From the NCBI RefSeq assembly GCF_000019705.1, contig NC_011258.1:1-36869 (forward strand): a stretch of 36,869 bases of DNA, read 5' to 3'. Of this stretch, positions 18,123-26,261 are shown piece after piece. The notes beneath the pieces are model-generated. The model made no database searches and was not told the origin of the DNA. It worked only from the letters and a program-made list of their open reading frames with translations. This DNA comes from Borrelia recurrentis A1. Lineage in GTDB: Bacteria > Spirochaetota > Spirochaetia > Borreliales > Borreliaceae. Both the position numbers and the translations under genes were made by a program. Every line of letters starts with the position of its first letter. Position 1 is the stretch's first letter.

Positions 18123-18884
18123 TCAAATACCCAATATATTTCTTAAAGATTCTAAACATTCTTGATAATAAGCTTCCTTAAAATTAGGTTCTTTCAAATC
18201 ATTTGCAAAAACTTTTATTTTGTTAGAAAAATGAATTTTTCCTTTAATATATTTACCATATTTATCCTTAATTGAATTTTCTATATTCATAAAAGTATTT
18301 CTATTTTTCATAAACTGATTCTCGACTATAGATATATCAATATCCTTTCCTACATACATTGAAATTTTGTCTATATATTTCATTAAAATCGACAAACTTT
18401 CAACAGAAAACCGTTCAACTTGAATAGGAATTATAAGCTTATCTGTAATATTTAAAGCATTATCTAAAAGCGAATCTAAATTAGGTGGAGTATCGATTAT
18501 TACATAATCAAAATTATAATCAGGTAAAACATTTTTCAATCTATGCTTTAAAAAAAGCTCCTTATAAGAAGTGTTTTCTTTGTTAAAAAGATGTAAATTA
18601 GGATGTGAAGGAATAAGATATATAAATTCATGTATTTTAGTTAAATATTTATCTAAATTAAAATTTGGACGTTCTTTCAAAAGAGCATAAATATTATTTT
18701 TACTTAAGCTTTTTACATATTTAAAAAAATAACTGGTTAAACTATTTTGAGGATCAAAATCTATGGCCAGAATCTTTTTGCCCATATCTTTCAAAATATA
18801 ACTAAAAATAATGGTCAAAACACTTTTACCAACTCCTCCTTTAATATTTGCAATACTAATTATTTCTGGTTCCTTTTTATCCAT
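18123..18884 (-). CDS. parA: ParA-family partition ATPase (PF32)
   Basis: A 253-residue cytoplasmic ATPase that moves plasmid copies apart before division; its family variant sets plasmid compatibility. Deviant Walker A KGGVGKS is at residues 15-21, the A' motif DFDPQ at 42-46 and Walker B VIIDTPPN at 128-135. The protein starts directly with the ATPase fold, without the N-terminal DNA-binding domain of long ParAs. AGGAGG lies 11 bases upstream of ATG 18884, inside the end of PF50, whose reading frame overlaps by 25 bases, so the two are probably translationally coupled. No damage is visible. Confidence 0.95.
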   Translation of the reverse strand: MDKKEPEIISIANIKGGVGKSVLTIIFSYILKDMGKKILAIDFDPQNSLTSYFFKYVKSLSKNNIYALLKERPNFNLDKYLTKIHEFIYLIPSHPNLHLFNKENTSYKELFLKHRLKNVLPDYNFDYVIIDTPPNLDSLLDNALNITDKLIIPIQVERFSVESLSILMKYIDKISMYVGKDIDISIVENQFMKNRNTFMNIENSIKDKYGKYIKGKIHFSNKIKVFANDLKEPNFKEAYYQECLESLRNILGI

Positions 18885-19435
18885 TTTGTTATAATTCCTC
18901 CTGCTATCGGCGTTTCATTATAAAATTCATACACTTCATATTCTAAATTAATAATCCTTTTCAGCAAATTTTGAGCATAATTTTTATTAAATTTTTCCTT
19001 TTTTGTTAAAGAATGAATAGCCCTTATATAACAAAATATACTTCCCCTTTTAAATCTAAATTCTATATAATAAATTTTATACATTGGTACAGTTTCAATA
19101 TCTTTTGTATTGTTATTTTTATATTTAAAGTAAATAGGCTTTCTGAGTCGCTTAAATCCGTAAAACATACCTAAGAATTTGTCATCAATATTTTCTTTAA
19201 TGCTAAACAAGTGAAACCTGCTTCTCTTTCCTTTGTTAAATAAATTTCTTAACGAAATGAAAAATTTATTTTCCTCTTTTTTGCTAATTCCAAAAGCAAA
19301 GAAATCATTAAATATCTTTGTATGATATAAAGTTCTTTTGTCTATTTTTTCTATTTCATTAAAAACATCATTCTTATTGTCCTTCAATCTTATTTCTATC
19401 ATCTTTGTTTTCAGACGTCTTAGTGAACAATTCAT
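18860..19435 (-). CDS. PF50-family plasmid partition protein (DUF226)
   Basis: A 191-residue protein with the PF50/DUF226 landmarks LYHTKIFNDFFAFGISKKEE, KFFISLRNLFN, DKFLGMFYGFKRLRKPI, YYIEFRFKRGSIFCYIRAI and the end YEFYNETPIAGGIITKWIKR. The family occurs on almost every Borrelia plasmid between PF57 and PF32 and takes part in plasmid maintenance. It may be the DNA-binding partner of ParA, but this is not certain. ATG 19435 is taken as the start; an in-frame ATG at residue 12 is possible because the GGAG upstream is about 15 bases away. It overlaps parA by 25 bases. Confidence 0.9.
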   Translation of the reverse strand: MNCSLRRLKTKMIEIRLKDNKNDVFNEIEKIDKRTLYHTKIFNDFFAFGISKKEENKFFISLRNLFNKGKRSRFHLFSIKENIDDKFLGMFYGFKRLRKPIYFKYKNNNTKDIETVPMYKIYYIEFRFKRGSIFCYIRAIHSLTKKEKFNKNYAQNLLKRIINLEYEVYEFYNETPIAGGIITKWIKRNQK

Positions 19436-19507
19436 ATTGTTTCTTAGACTCCTATTTGTTTTTGTTTGTTAAACACATTATGGTTAAAATTCATTTGGAA
19501 ATGTTCT

Positions 19508-20191
19508 TTAATTTTTTAGGTTTTTTAACCATTCTTTTGTTTTAATCATGCTATCTTCATATCTTTTTTTATTTGCATTTTCTTCTATTTTATCTAGATA
19601 TCTCATAGTTTTCCATTTTGCTACATTTTTTATCATATAGTTTGTATCTATTGTTTGTTTTTCTATTTTTTTCATCTTTTCTTTTTTATTTTTTTTATTT
19701 TTTATTTCTTTATTATTAGTTATATTATGACTGACATTTTTAGTTGCATTTTTATGTTTATGAATATTCAATCTTTTGTTTTTTAAGTAATATTTTTGTT
19801 GTGTTTTTTTTGTGAATTCATATATTTCATTTGCATCATGTTCAATGATAGTTTGTTTATCATCAAGCAAGCGCTTTAAGTTATTAGTACTATATTTGTT
19901 GACTGCATATCTTATATATGAGCCATTTCCTTCTCCCAATCTTAATAAAGTTTTTTTGATAATACCTTTATTACATAACAAGGCTAAATCTTTTCTAAGG
20001 GTTCTAAGTGTAATTATTTTAAGTTCATCTTTGGCTAAAAAACGGTTTAACGCATTTAGGATTATGGTTTGATTATATCTAAGCAAATTCTTTTGAAAAT
20101 ATTTTAGTATTGATAATATTTTATAATATCTATTGTGATATTTTTTTAGCGGTTGTGTGTGAATTTTAACTTCATGACTTGTATTTTTCAT
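19508..20191 (-). CDS. PF57/62-family plasmid replication/maintenance protein
   Basis: A 227-residue protein, first gene of the locus. The N-terminal part (KYYKILSILKYFQKNLLRYN, LRTLRKDLALLCNKGIIKKT) looks like the helix-turn-helix or winged-helix domain of PF57/62 proteins, the presumed replication initiators of Borrelia plasmids. The middle and C-terminus are lysine/asparagine-rich and end in KWKTMRYLDKIEENANKK. It is shorter than the roughly 350-370 residues I recall for Lyme PF57, but no lesion is evident. AGGAGAAG lies five bases before ATG. A 25-bp inverted repeat starts 72 bases upstream, which fits an origin or autoregulatory site. Confidence 0.75.
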   Translation of the reverse strand: MKNTSHEVKIHTQPLKKYHNRYYKILSILKYFQKNLLRYNQTIILNALNRFLAKDELKIITLRTLRKDLALLCNKGIIKKTLLRLGEGNGSYIRYAVNKYSTNNLKRLLDDKQTIIEHDANEIYEFTKKTQQKYYLKNKRLNIHKHKNATKNVSHNITNNKEIKNKKNKKEKMKKIEKQTIDTNYMIKNVAKWKTMRYLDKIEENANKKRYEDSMIKTKEWLKNLKN

Positions 20192-20262
20192 TCATCTTCT
20201 CCTAATTGTCTTTGTAGTTATGGCTATGATACATAAGTTTTATTAAAAAGTAAATACAATAT

Positions 20263-20317
20263 TTATTTTTATTTTATAAATTTCTTTTTTACAAAGAAAT
20301 TTATAAAATAAAAATAA
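20263..20317. repeat. 25-bp perfect inverted repeat upstream of PF57
   Basis: Arms 20263-20287 and 20293-20317 are exact reverse complements with a 5-base loop (TTTAC). They are purely AT except for one C and one G. It is placed directly upstream of the putative initiator gene, where Borrelia plasmids often carry inverted repeats linked to replication. It is a candidate origin element or promoter-region cruciform. Confidence 0.85.
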
Positions 20318-21237
20318 GGAGTTTAAGTGTTACTAATAATATGAAAATTTCGTATATGTCGTTATATTTGTGATGTTGGAGTGAACAAGTTATTTTAAAT
20401 ATGTTACACAATATTGGACAAATGGATAAAATCTTTGTAATCAAACTATTTTAAAAAATTTTTTATTTTTTAAATAAGAAATAAAAAAGTAGTATTAAAG
20501 AAATTATACTCATCCCATTTTAGATATTTTCATTTATATGCCTATCATATAATTTTTTCTTATATCAAAAATTTGACATTGATAATTTGAGTATTTCTAA
20601 TTTAGAACTCGGTAAAAATTTAAAAATAGTGTCATAGAAGATAAAATAGAGTTTGTTGATAATGCATATTTAGAAATGCTTTTTGATAGGTTGAACTAAT
20701 TTTCAAACATTTAAATTCTAAATTCAATACGGTCCCGACAGTTATAAATCCCTAAAAATTATAAATTAGGTTAGCTGTTTTCGATCTCGATTTTTTTATT
20801 AAGAACAACTTTAACATGATCATGCAGTAAAAGATGTTTTATCAGAATTAAATTATGAAATAATGAAACATATATCAAATCTTGATTATAAGATGGATTT
20901 AGTTGTAGAGAAACTTCTGTCAGTAAATCAGTAAATATCCTCAGAAATGATTTTATTGTTTTTATTATTGCAGAAGTAGTTTCGATTTTAATGGAACCAT
21001 AAAGGTTTATTTTTTCAAAAGAACAAAAATCTTTCGTACCTTGCCTAAAAGCTATAGTAAAACAAGAAGATGGAATTGCAGAAGCTATTAGGGCATCAGA
21101 GGTAAATCCAATATACAATAATAAGGAGTTTATACAAAATCACTGTTAAAGAATAAAGTTATTTTAGTAAAATTTTTTTGTTTTTTATATGCATGAGAAA
21201 AGTTTTTTCTTTCCATTTAGTTAAGATTTATATTGAG
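20318..21237. other. Degenerate stretch between partition locus and vlp archive
   Basis: There is no intact gene. On the + strand broken coding segments can be read, for example DHAVKDVLSELNYEIMKHIS (from about 20817, stopping near 20935) and KEQKSFVPCLKAIVKQEDGI (about 21024 on, to 21149), separated by stops. They look like the remains of one or two genes I do not recognise. A 115-codon frame on the opposite strand at 20771-21118 is probably a shadow. Confidence 0.4.
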
Positions 21238-21262
21238 CCTTATCACTTATAAAGTGATAAGG
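21238..21262. repeat. Perfect 11-bp stem hairpin before the first + strand vlp
   Basis: CCTTATCACTT (21238-21248) and AAGTGATAAGG (21252-21262) enclose a 3-base loop. It lies at the left edge of the + strand archive. No T-run follows, so it is not a simple terminator. Confidence 0.65.
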
Positions 21263-21327
21263 AGTGGTAATAAGGTGTAAAAAATGCAAAAAGGGGAAAG
21301 AAAAAAATAAAGTAAAGTGGAAGTAAA

Positions 21328-22373
21328 GTGTTGGTGATGTGGATGATGGGATGTAATAGTGGTGGAGTAAAGGGAGGAGAAGGCGCAGGAGGAGGAGGAG
21401 ACGGGAGAGGATTAAGTGGAGCAATGATGGAACTAGGGAGAAGTGCAGAGAGAGTATTTTATGCATTTATAGAGTTAATGTCAGATACATTAGGATTGAA
21501 AGTGACGAAAGACACAACTAAGCAACAAGTAGGAGATTATTTTAATAGTTTAGGTGGTAAACTTGGAGAGACATCAGAGGAATTAGAAAAAGTAGTAAAT
21601 AAAGCAACATCGGGTGTTGATAAAAGTGATGAATCAAAGAATGCAAAAAATCCAGTTAAAATTGCAGTTGATTCAGCTAAGGGAGTTTTAGCTTTATTGA
21701 AAACCCATTTAGAATCTTTAAAAAATATAGGTGATGATAACAAGGTAGTTGAGGTAGCAAATAACCAGAATGGAGTAGCAGCAAATTCAGATGCATTAAA
21801 GATAATGTGTAAAGCATTAAAAGGAATAGTGGAGATAGCTACTAAACAAGGAGTTAAAGACCCAAGTGCAAGTAGTGTGACATTGGCCCAAGCATCAATA
21901 GGAGTAGATGCAAAAGATGGAGCTAAGGTATTGGCAGCGGGTGCTAATGCAGGAGCAGCAGTGGGAGATAAAGCTGCAATAATAGTATCAGTAGTGAGAG
22001 GAGAAGAAATATTAGCATCTATTGTTAAATCAGGAGAAAGTGATGCAGCAGTAGGAGCTAATGCAACCGCAGATACAAGTGCGATTTCTTTTGCTAAAGG
22101 AGGTACTGCAGATCATGTATCACATGAAGCTAGTGCAAAAGCAGCAGCAGTAGCAGGGGGAATAGCATTGAGAGCATTAGTTAAAGAAGGTAAATTGGCT
22201 TCACATAATGATAATAACGATCACAAAGCAGTTCAATCGGTGGGGATAAGTGCAGTAAGTAAACTGTTAGTATCAGTGGAAGATATAATGAAAAGGCAAT
22301 AAAGAATGTTGTTGAGAAAGTGAAGAAAGAAGTAGATAAGGCAAGAGATCCACAAGCAGTAGGTCAGCAGTAA
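21328..22373 (+). pseudogene. vlp cassette, frameshifted near its 3' end
   Basis: GTG 21328 opens MLVMWMMGCNSGGVKGGEGA, then GRSAERVFYAFIELMSDTLG, YFNSLGGKLGETSEELEKVV, QASIGVDAKDGAKVLAAGAN, GIALRALVKEGKLASHND and SAVSKLLVSVEDIMKRQ, stopping early at 22302. Against 27111-27201 one base is missing at about 22290; restoring it gives VKNVVEKVKKEVDKARDP and a stop at 22373. The leader is short and has no proper ribosome site: the nearby ATG (21284) stops after eight codons. Sub-group shared with 26262, 31808 and 34698. It is a silent donor; nearly all of the mature part is intact. Confidence 0.85.
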
Positions 22374-22431
22374 GATTAGGATAGTAATATTTGAATATAA
22401 TAAAAATTAGTAGATATAAATATTAGTAGAT

Positions 22432-22457
22432 AGAGAGCAATAAAGCTCTCTTTTTTT
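22432..22457 (+). terminator. vlp 3' hairpin, GAGAGC type
   Basis: AGAGAGC (22432-22438) pairs with GCTCTCT (22445-22451) around AATAAA, then T-run and ATTTGCAGTATTGTATATGT. The same tail follows other cassettes. Confidence 0.85.
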
Positions 22458-22498
22458 ATTTGCAGTATTGTATATGTTATATTTTTTAGTTTCATTAG

Positions 22499-22802
22499 AA
22501 TGTTCTAGTGAAAAATATTCAGTTTGTTGTATCAAATTGTACAAATAAAAAACAAGCTTTAACCTTTATTGTGGAATATATTAACCATTTGCAAAGATTG
22601 AATGATAATCACTTATATTATTTATTATTAAAAATAACTCTGAATAAAAACACATTAATTTCTATGTTCATAATTATAGGTTATAAATGTGAAAAAGTCA
22701 ATGATAAATATTTTTCAGATTGATAATATATGGTAATAAAATCAATTTTCAGTGTTTGTATAGGTGTTTTTATGAGTTGAATTTATTCATTCGTTATTTG
22801 TT
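22499..22802 (+). repeat. Dispersed spacer repeat, copy 1
   Basis: About 300 bases starting ATGTTCTAGTGAAAAATATT and ending near TTTTTATGA...TTATTCATTCG recur, diverged, at 29512-29782, each time between a vmp cassette and the next one. Confidence 0.65.
22508..22723 (+). CDS. Hypothetical 71-residue frame inside the spacer repeat
   Basis: GTG 22508 opens MKNIQFVVSNCTNKKQALTF through to VNDKYFSD. No ribosome site of quality is seen. In the second spacer copy the same frame stops after eight codons, so it is not kept. It is possibly a remnant; the family is not recognised. Confidence 0.2.
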   Translation: MKNIQFVVSNCTNKKQALTFIVEYINHLQRLNDNHLYYLLLKITLNKNTLISMFIIIGYKCEKVNDKYFSD

Positions 22803-22830
22803 TGGTTTTGTTTTCCTTGATCCTTAATAG

Positions 22831-22871
22831 AAAAGCTATAAAGTAAAAAAAACAAGGAGGCGAAGAAAATG
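22831..22871 (+). repeat. vmp 5' element with ribosome site and leader ATG
   Basis: AAAAGCTATAAAG, an A-run and AAGGAGGCGAAGAAAATG. The leader ATG (22869) is out of frame with the following vsp lipobox. Confidence 0.65.
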
Positions 22872-22932
22872 AGAATAGGAAAAAATAGAAGGGAGAAGAG
22901 AAATAGAGAGAGTAAAGAGAGGGGAGATAAAG

Positions 22933-23577
22933 ATGGGGAGAATAGTAAAAGGAATAATAATGGGGATGATGGTGGTAGTGATGGGATGTAATAGTGGGGG
23001 AGTAAGTGGAGAAGGGACAGGAGGAGACGGGAAAGTAAGGAAGGGAGATGGGAGTGTAATTGATTTAAAGGTAGTAGGAGAGAAGATAAAGAGTGCGGTT
23101 GAGTTTGCAGGGAAAGTAAAGGAAGTGCATGTTTTAGTTAAGTCGGTTGATGAGTTGGCTAAAGCTATAGGAAAAAAGATTAAAGATAGTGATCAAGAAC
23201 TTGATGCTTTGGATGGGAAAAATGGATCGTTAATGGCAGGGGTGTTTCAAATAATACTTACTGTAAAGGGTGGATTGACAAAATTAGAGACGGATTCAAG
23301 TAGTGTCACTGAGAAGATTAAGACTAAAATTACTGATGCTAAAACTAAAAGTGTAAATTTCTTAAAAAAATTGCAAGAAAAGAATACTGATCTTGGAAAA
23401 GAAGATGTTAGTAATGCTGATGCAGAGAAGGCTATAGATTATGTAAAACAAAAAGATGGAGATAAAGGAGCGAAAGAATTAGGAGAACTTAACAAAGCAG
23501 TTGATGAATTGTTGGTGTCTTCTAATAAAATAGTATCGGATGCAATAGCAGAACTTGTAGTTAAACCTATTACTTAA
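22933..23577 (+). CDS. Silent vsp cassette, complete mature frame
   Basis: A 214-residue Vsp. MGRIVKGIIMGMMVVVMGC is a complete lipoprotein signal, preceded by a second ribosome-like GGGGAGA, so this copy could be translated if transcribed. The mature part has DGSVIDLKVVGEKIKSAVEF, KEVHVLVKSVDELAKAIGKK, NGSLMAGVFQIILTVKGGLT and ends NKIVSDAIAELVVKPIT. It is OspC-like, about 20 kDa. The main ribosome site and ATG at 22869 lie in another frame that runs over the lipobox. No promoter was found, so it is archive. A strong hairpin follows at 23653. Confidence 0.9.
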   Translation: MGRIVKGIIMGMMVVVMGCNSGGVSGEGTGGDGKVRKGDGSVIDLKVVGEKIKSAVEFAGKVKEVHVLVKSVDELAKAIGKKIKDSDQELDALDGKNGSLMAGVFQIILTVKGGLTKLETDSSSVTEKIKTKITDAKTKSVNFLKKLQEKNTDLGKEDVSNADAEKAIDYVKQKDGDKGAKELGELNKAVDELLVSSNKIVSDAIAELVVKPIT

Positions 23578-23652
23578 AGCAGTTAAAGTATATAAATACC
23601 AAGATATTAAAGCAAGAAATAGTTTTGGTAATTTAGATAAAGTTATGAAGAT

Positions 23653-23690
23653 AAGATACTTAGAGTTAATCTCTTAGTATCTTTTGTTTT
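23653..23690 (+). terminator. vsp 3' hairpin, GATACT type
   Basis: A 13-bp stem with one mismatch pairs AAGATACTTAGAG with CTCTTAGTATCTT, then TTGTTTTATTGTGTCGA. The same element follows 14770 (minus strand). Confidence 0.85.
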
Positions 23691-23765
23691 ATTGTGTCGA
23701 ATGAAGACATATTTTATTTGTTGTCATTTGTTATTTATTATTCATTCATTTTTTGTGTCTTTCTT

Positions 23766-23812
23766 TAAAGATAAGCTATAAAAAAGCGAGAAATAAGAAA
23801 AAATAAGGAGGC
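23766..23812 (+). repeat. Conserved 5' element of vmp cassettes (right copy)
   Basis: 47 bases identical to 12988-13034 in inverse orientation. It includes AAGGAGGC, used by the ATG at 23823. Confidence 0.85.
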
Positions 23813-23822
23813 TAAGAAAGGA

Positions 23823-24917
23823 ATGAAAGAGAAGAAAGGAAAAGGAAATATAGAAGAGAGTATAAGCGAGTATAGAGAGAAGGGAAGAGAGAAAAGAAGT
23901 AAAAGAGGATTAAAGGGAATAATGGTGCTGGTGATGGTGATGATGGGATGTAATAGTGGGGGAGTAAGTGGAGGAGTAAAGGATCCAGAGAAAGTGTTTT
24001 TGAGTGAGATGGTTAATTTAGGGAAAGGATTTTTAGATGTTTTTGTGAGTTTTGGCGATATGATTACAGGGACGTTGGGGATAAAAGCGGACACAAAAAA
24101 ATCGGATATTGGGAAATATTTTACTGATATTGAAAAAACTATGATTTCAGTAAAGGAGAAGTTACAAACAGAAGTGGCAAAGAATGGTAATTATGTGAAA
24201 ATCAAGGAAGTAGTTGATCAGTTTATTACAGGTACATTAGACAAGATTGCGGAAGGTGCTAAAAAAGCATCAAGCGGGGCTGCTGGTGGTGCTGTTCTTG
24301 GAAGTTCTGTTAAAAATGAAGATGCTGCACCTGGAGAGGTTGCAAGTGTTAATGCACTTATTGAAGGGATTAAAACAATAGTTGCTGTAGTTTTAAAAAA
24401 TGAGGGAAATGCTGATGCGAATAAGACTACAGATGATGATAAAAAGGATATAGGTAAGTTGTTTAGTAAAGCATCTGATAATGGATCAGAAGCTGAGGCA
24501 GCTAAGGCAAATGCATCAATAGGGGCAGTAAGTGGAGTTGATATATTGCAAGCTATTGCTAAGTCTGATGTAGTTTCAGCAGCCGGTAAAGATATTGATC
24601 AAGCAAAGGATGTTGCTGAGATTGCTACTGCTAAAAATGATAGTGGTACTAAAGAAACTAAACAGAAAGATGCAGTTATTTCAGGAGGTATAGCATTAAG
24701 ATCGATGGCTAAAGGTGGTAAATTTGCTACTAAGAATGAGGACAAAGCTGTACCTGCAATCAATGGAGTAGCGGCAAGCGCAGTTGGAAAAACATTGAGT
24801 GCTTTAATAATAGCAATAAGAAATACAGTTGATAGTGAATTAAAAAAGATAAATGAAGTACTAGCTACGGTGAAACAAGAAGATAAATCTAGTGAAGCAA
24901 CAGCTAGTGTACAATAG
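23823..24917 (+). CDS. Silent vlp cassette, full length and in frame from ATG
   Basis: A 364-residue Vlp and one of only two cassettes with ribosome site, ATG, leader, lipobox and mature part in one unbroken frame. The leader is unusually long and basic (MKEKKGKGNIEESISEYREK, then GLKGIMVLVMVMMGC; Cys about 43). Mature landmarks: EKVFLSEMVNLGKGFLDVFV, DMITGTLGIKADTKKSDIGK, DKIAEGAKKASSGAAGG, ASIGAVSGVDILQAIAKSD, GIALRSMAKGGKFA and LIIAIRNTVDSELKKINEVL. With a promoter it should give a surface lipoprotein; none is seen upstream. The long leader between ATG and hydrophobic core is atypical for a Borrelia lipoprotein signal and may reduce export. Confidence 0.92.
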   Translation: MKEKKGKGNIEESISEYREKGREKRSKRGLKGIMVLVMVMMGCNSGGVSGGVKDPEKVFLSEMVNLGKGFLDVFVSFGDMITGTLGIKADTKKSDIGKYFTDIEKTMISVKEKLQTEVAKNGNYVKIKEVVDQFITGTLDKIAEGAKKASSGAAGGAVLGSSVKNEDAAPGEVASVNALIEGIKTIVAVVLKNEGNADANKTTDDDKKDIGKLFSKASDNGSEAEAAKANASIGAVSGVDILQAIAKSDVVSAAGKDIDQAKDVAEIATAKNDSGTKETKQKDAVISGGIALRSMAKGGKFATKNEDKAVPAINGVAASAVGKTLSALIIAIRNTVDSELKKINEVLATVKQEDKSSEATASVQ

Positions 24918-25006
24918 TAAGTAATTGTAGATGAGAATCAGTAGAAAATAATAAATAGAGTTATTTAAATAATATAATTTGAATTAATTACGAAAAATAA
25001 TTAGTT

Positions 25007-25035
25007 AAGAGGGCTTCTTTTGCTCTCTTTTTTTA
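25007..25035 (+). terminator. vlp 3' hairpin, GAGAGC type
   Basis: AAGAGGGC pairs with GCTCTCTT (one G-T pair), then TTTTTATTTGCGGTATTATATG. Confidence 0.75.
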
Positions 25036-25265
25036 TTTGCGGTATTATATGTGTTATATAAATAATATTCATATAAATTATTATTTTTAACTTTTTTTTG
25101 TTTCCTTAGTAGAAGAGCAGATAAACAAACAAGGAGGCGAAGGAATTGAAGAAAGGAAAAATAGTAGGGAAAAGAGAGGTATAAGAAAGAGAGGATGAGA
25201 GAAGGAAAAGAGTTGTGGGAGTAATAATGGGGATATGGTGGTGGTGATGGTGATGGGATGTAATA

Positions 25266-25847
25266 GTGGGGGAAGTATCTGGGGGAGAGGAAGGGCAAGC
25301 AAAGAAGGGAGATGGGAGTGTAATAGATTTAAAGGTAGTGGGAGAGAAGATAAAGAGTGCGGTGGAGTTTGTGGAAAAAGTAAAGGAAGTGCATACTTTA
25401 GTTAAGTCGGTTGATGAGCTGGCTAAAGCTATAGGAAAGAAAGTTGGAGCTGCTGGTCTTGGTGATATAGCTGATCATAATGGATCATTAATTGCAGGAG
25501 CATATAGTGTGATAGAAGCTGTGGATGCTAAATTGGCAACGTTGGCAGGAAAAGTGGGACTTTCTAGTGATTTAAGTACAAAGGTTAATGATGCTAAAGT
25601 TAAAAGTACAGCGTTTTTAAATAAATTGAAGAGTTCTACTGCTGAATTTGACAAAGAAGGTGCTAGTGATGCTGATTCGAAGAAGGCTCTTCTTAAAGAT
25701 AATGCTGATAAAACTAAGGGGAGAGATGAGCTTGATAAACTAAATACATCAATTGATATTTTGATGGCTAGTTCTAAAAAGGAATTAGATGATTCAATTA
25801 AAAATCTTATAGAAGAACCTGTAAGACCTGATACTGTTGGGAATTGA
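25266..25847 (+). CDS. Silent vsp cassette, frame broken just after the lipobox
   Basis: The mature Vsp frame (VSGGEEGQAKKGDGSVIDLK to SIKNLIEEPVRPDTVGN) is open from 25266. The lipobox GTGATGGTGATGGGATGTAA just upstream is in another frame: one extra A after GGGGGA shifts it. The ribosome-site start is TTG at 25146, and its frame ends after 12 codons. So the leader is doubly broken while all of the mature part, with VKSVDELAKAIGKKVGAAGL and NGSLIAGAYSVIEAVDAKLA, is intact. This fits a donor whose leader is never used. Confidence 0.85.
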   Translation: MGEVSGGEEGQAKKGDGSVIDLKVVGEKIKSAVEFVEKVKEVHTLVKSVDELAKAIGKKVGAAGLGDIADHNGSLIAGAYSVIEAVDAKLATLAGKVGLSSDLSTKVNDAKVKSTAFLNKLKSSTAEFDKEGASDADSKKALLKDNADKTKGRDELDKLNTSIDILMASSKKELDDSIKNLIEEPVRPDTVGN

Positions 25848-25940
25848 TAAGTAGTTAATACAATCTTATAAGAATATATTAAGATTAGTTTTTTGATTGA
25901 AGGGTAAGTAATTGGAGAAATAAGGTTAATAAATTTAAAG

Positions 25941-25970
25941 CTGAGAGTATGGTACTCTTAGTTTTTGTTT
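25941..25970 (+). terminator. vsp 3' hairpin
   Basis: CTGAGAGTA pairs with TACTCTTAG (one G-T pair) around TGG, then TTTTTGTTTTTTT. Confidence 0.75.
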
Positions 25971-26015
25971 TTTTATTAGTTAATGTGAAATTTTTAGTTT
26001 TCTTTATCTTTTCTA

Positions 26016-26260
26016 CAGTAAAACAATAAGATAAATCTGATGATGGTATTAAGCAGGAGGGATAGCTTTACGTTCATTAGTAAAAGGTGGTAAATGAGCC
26101 TCACATAGTAGTGATGATGGCAAAGTATCACAATTAGTAGAATTAAGTGCAGTAAATAAATTCTTACTTTACTTTCTAAAATACATTCTTTACTATCTTC
26201 TTCACTATTTCTTCTACTACTCCCAATAATTGGATAAGGCAAGAGATCCAAAAATAGTAG
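26016..26260 (+). pseudogene. Mosaic vlp 3' remnant with an inverted block
   Basis: Starts with a piece like the tail of the 23823 sub-group (VKQ-stop-DKS), then switches to the other sub-group: GIALRSLVKGGK, a TGA, and KVSQLVELSAVNKF. The block around 26183-26222 then reads as the reverse complement of the expected sequence (its complement is AGTAGAAGAAATAGTGAAGA AGATAGTAAAGAATGT, matching the vlp kinase-like lysine-rich tail VEKMVKKTVKNV). Normal orientation resumes at GATAAGGCAAGAGATCCAAA. It runs straight into the next cassette. Not functional. Confidence 0.7.
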
Positions 26261-26261
26261 G

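Noticed and set aside
20771-21118. 115-codon - strand frame
   Set aside because: The opposite strand reads more like decayed coding sequence and no ribosome site precedes this frame; kept only as part of the degenerate stretch.
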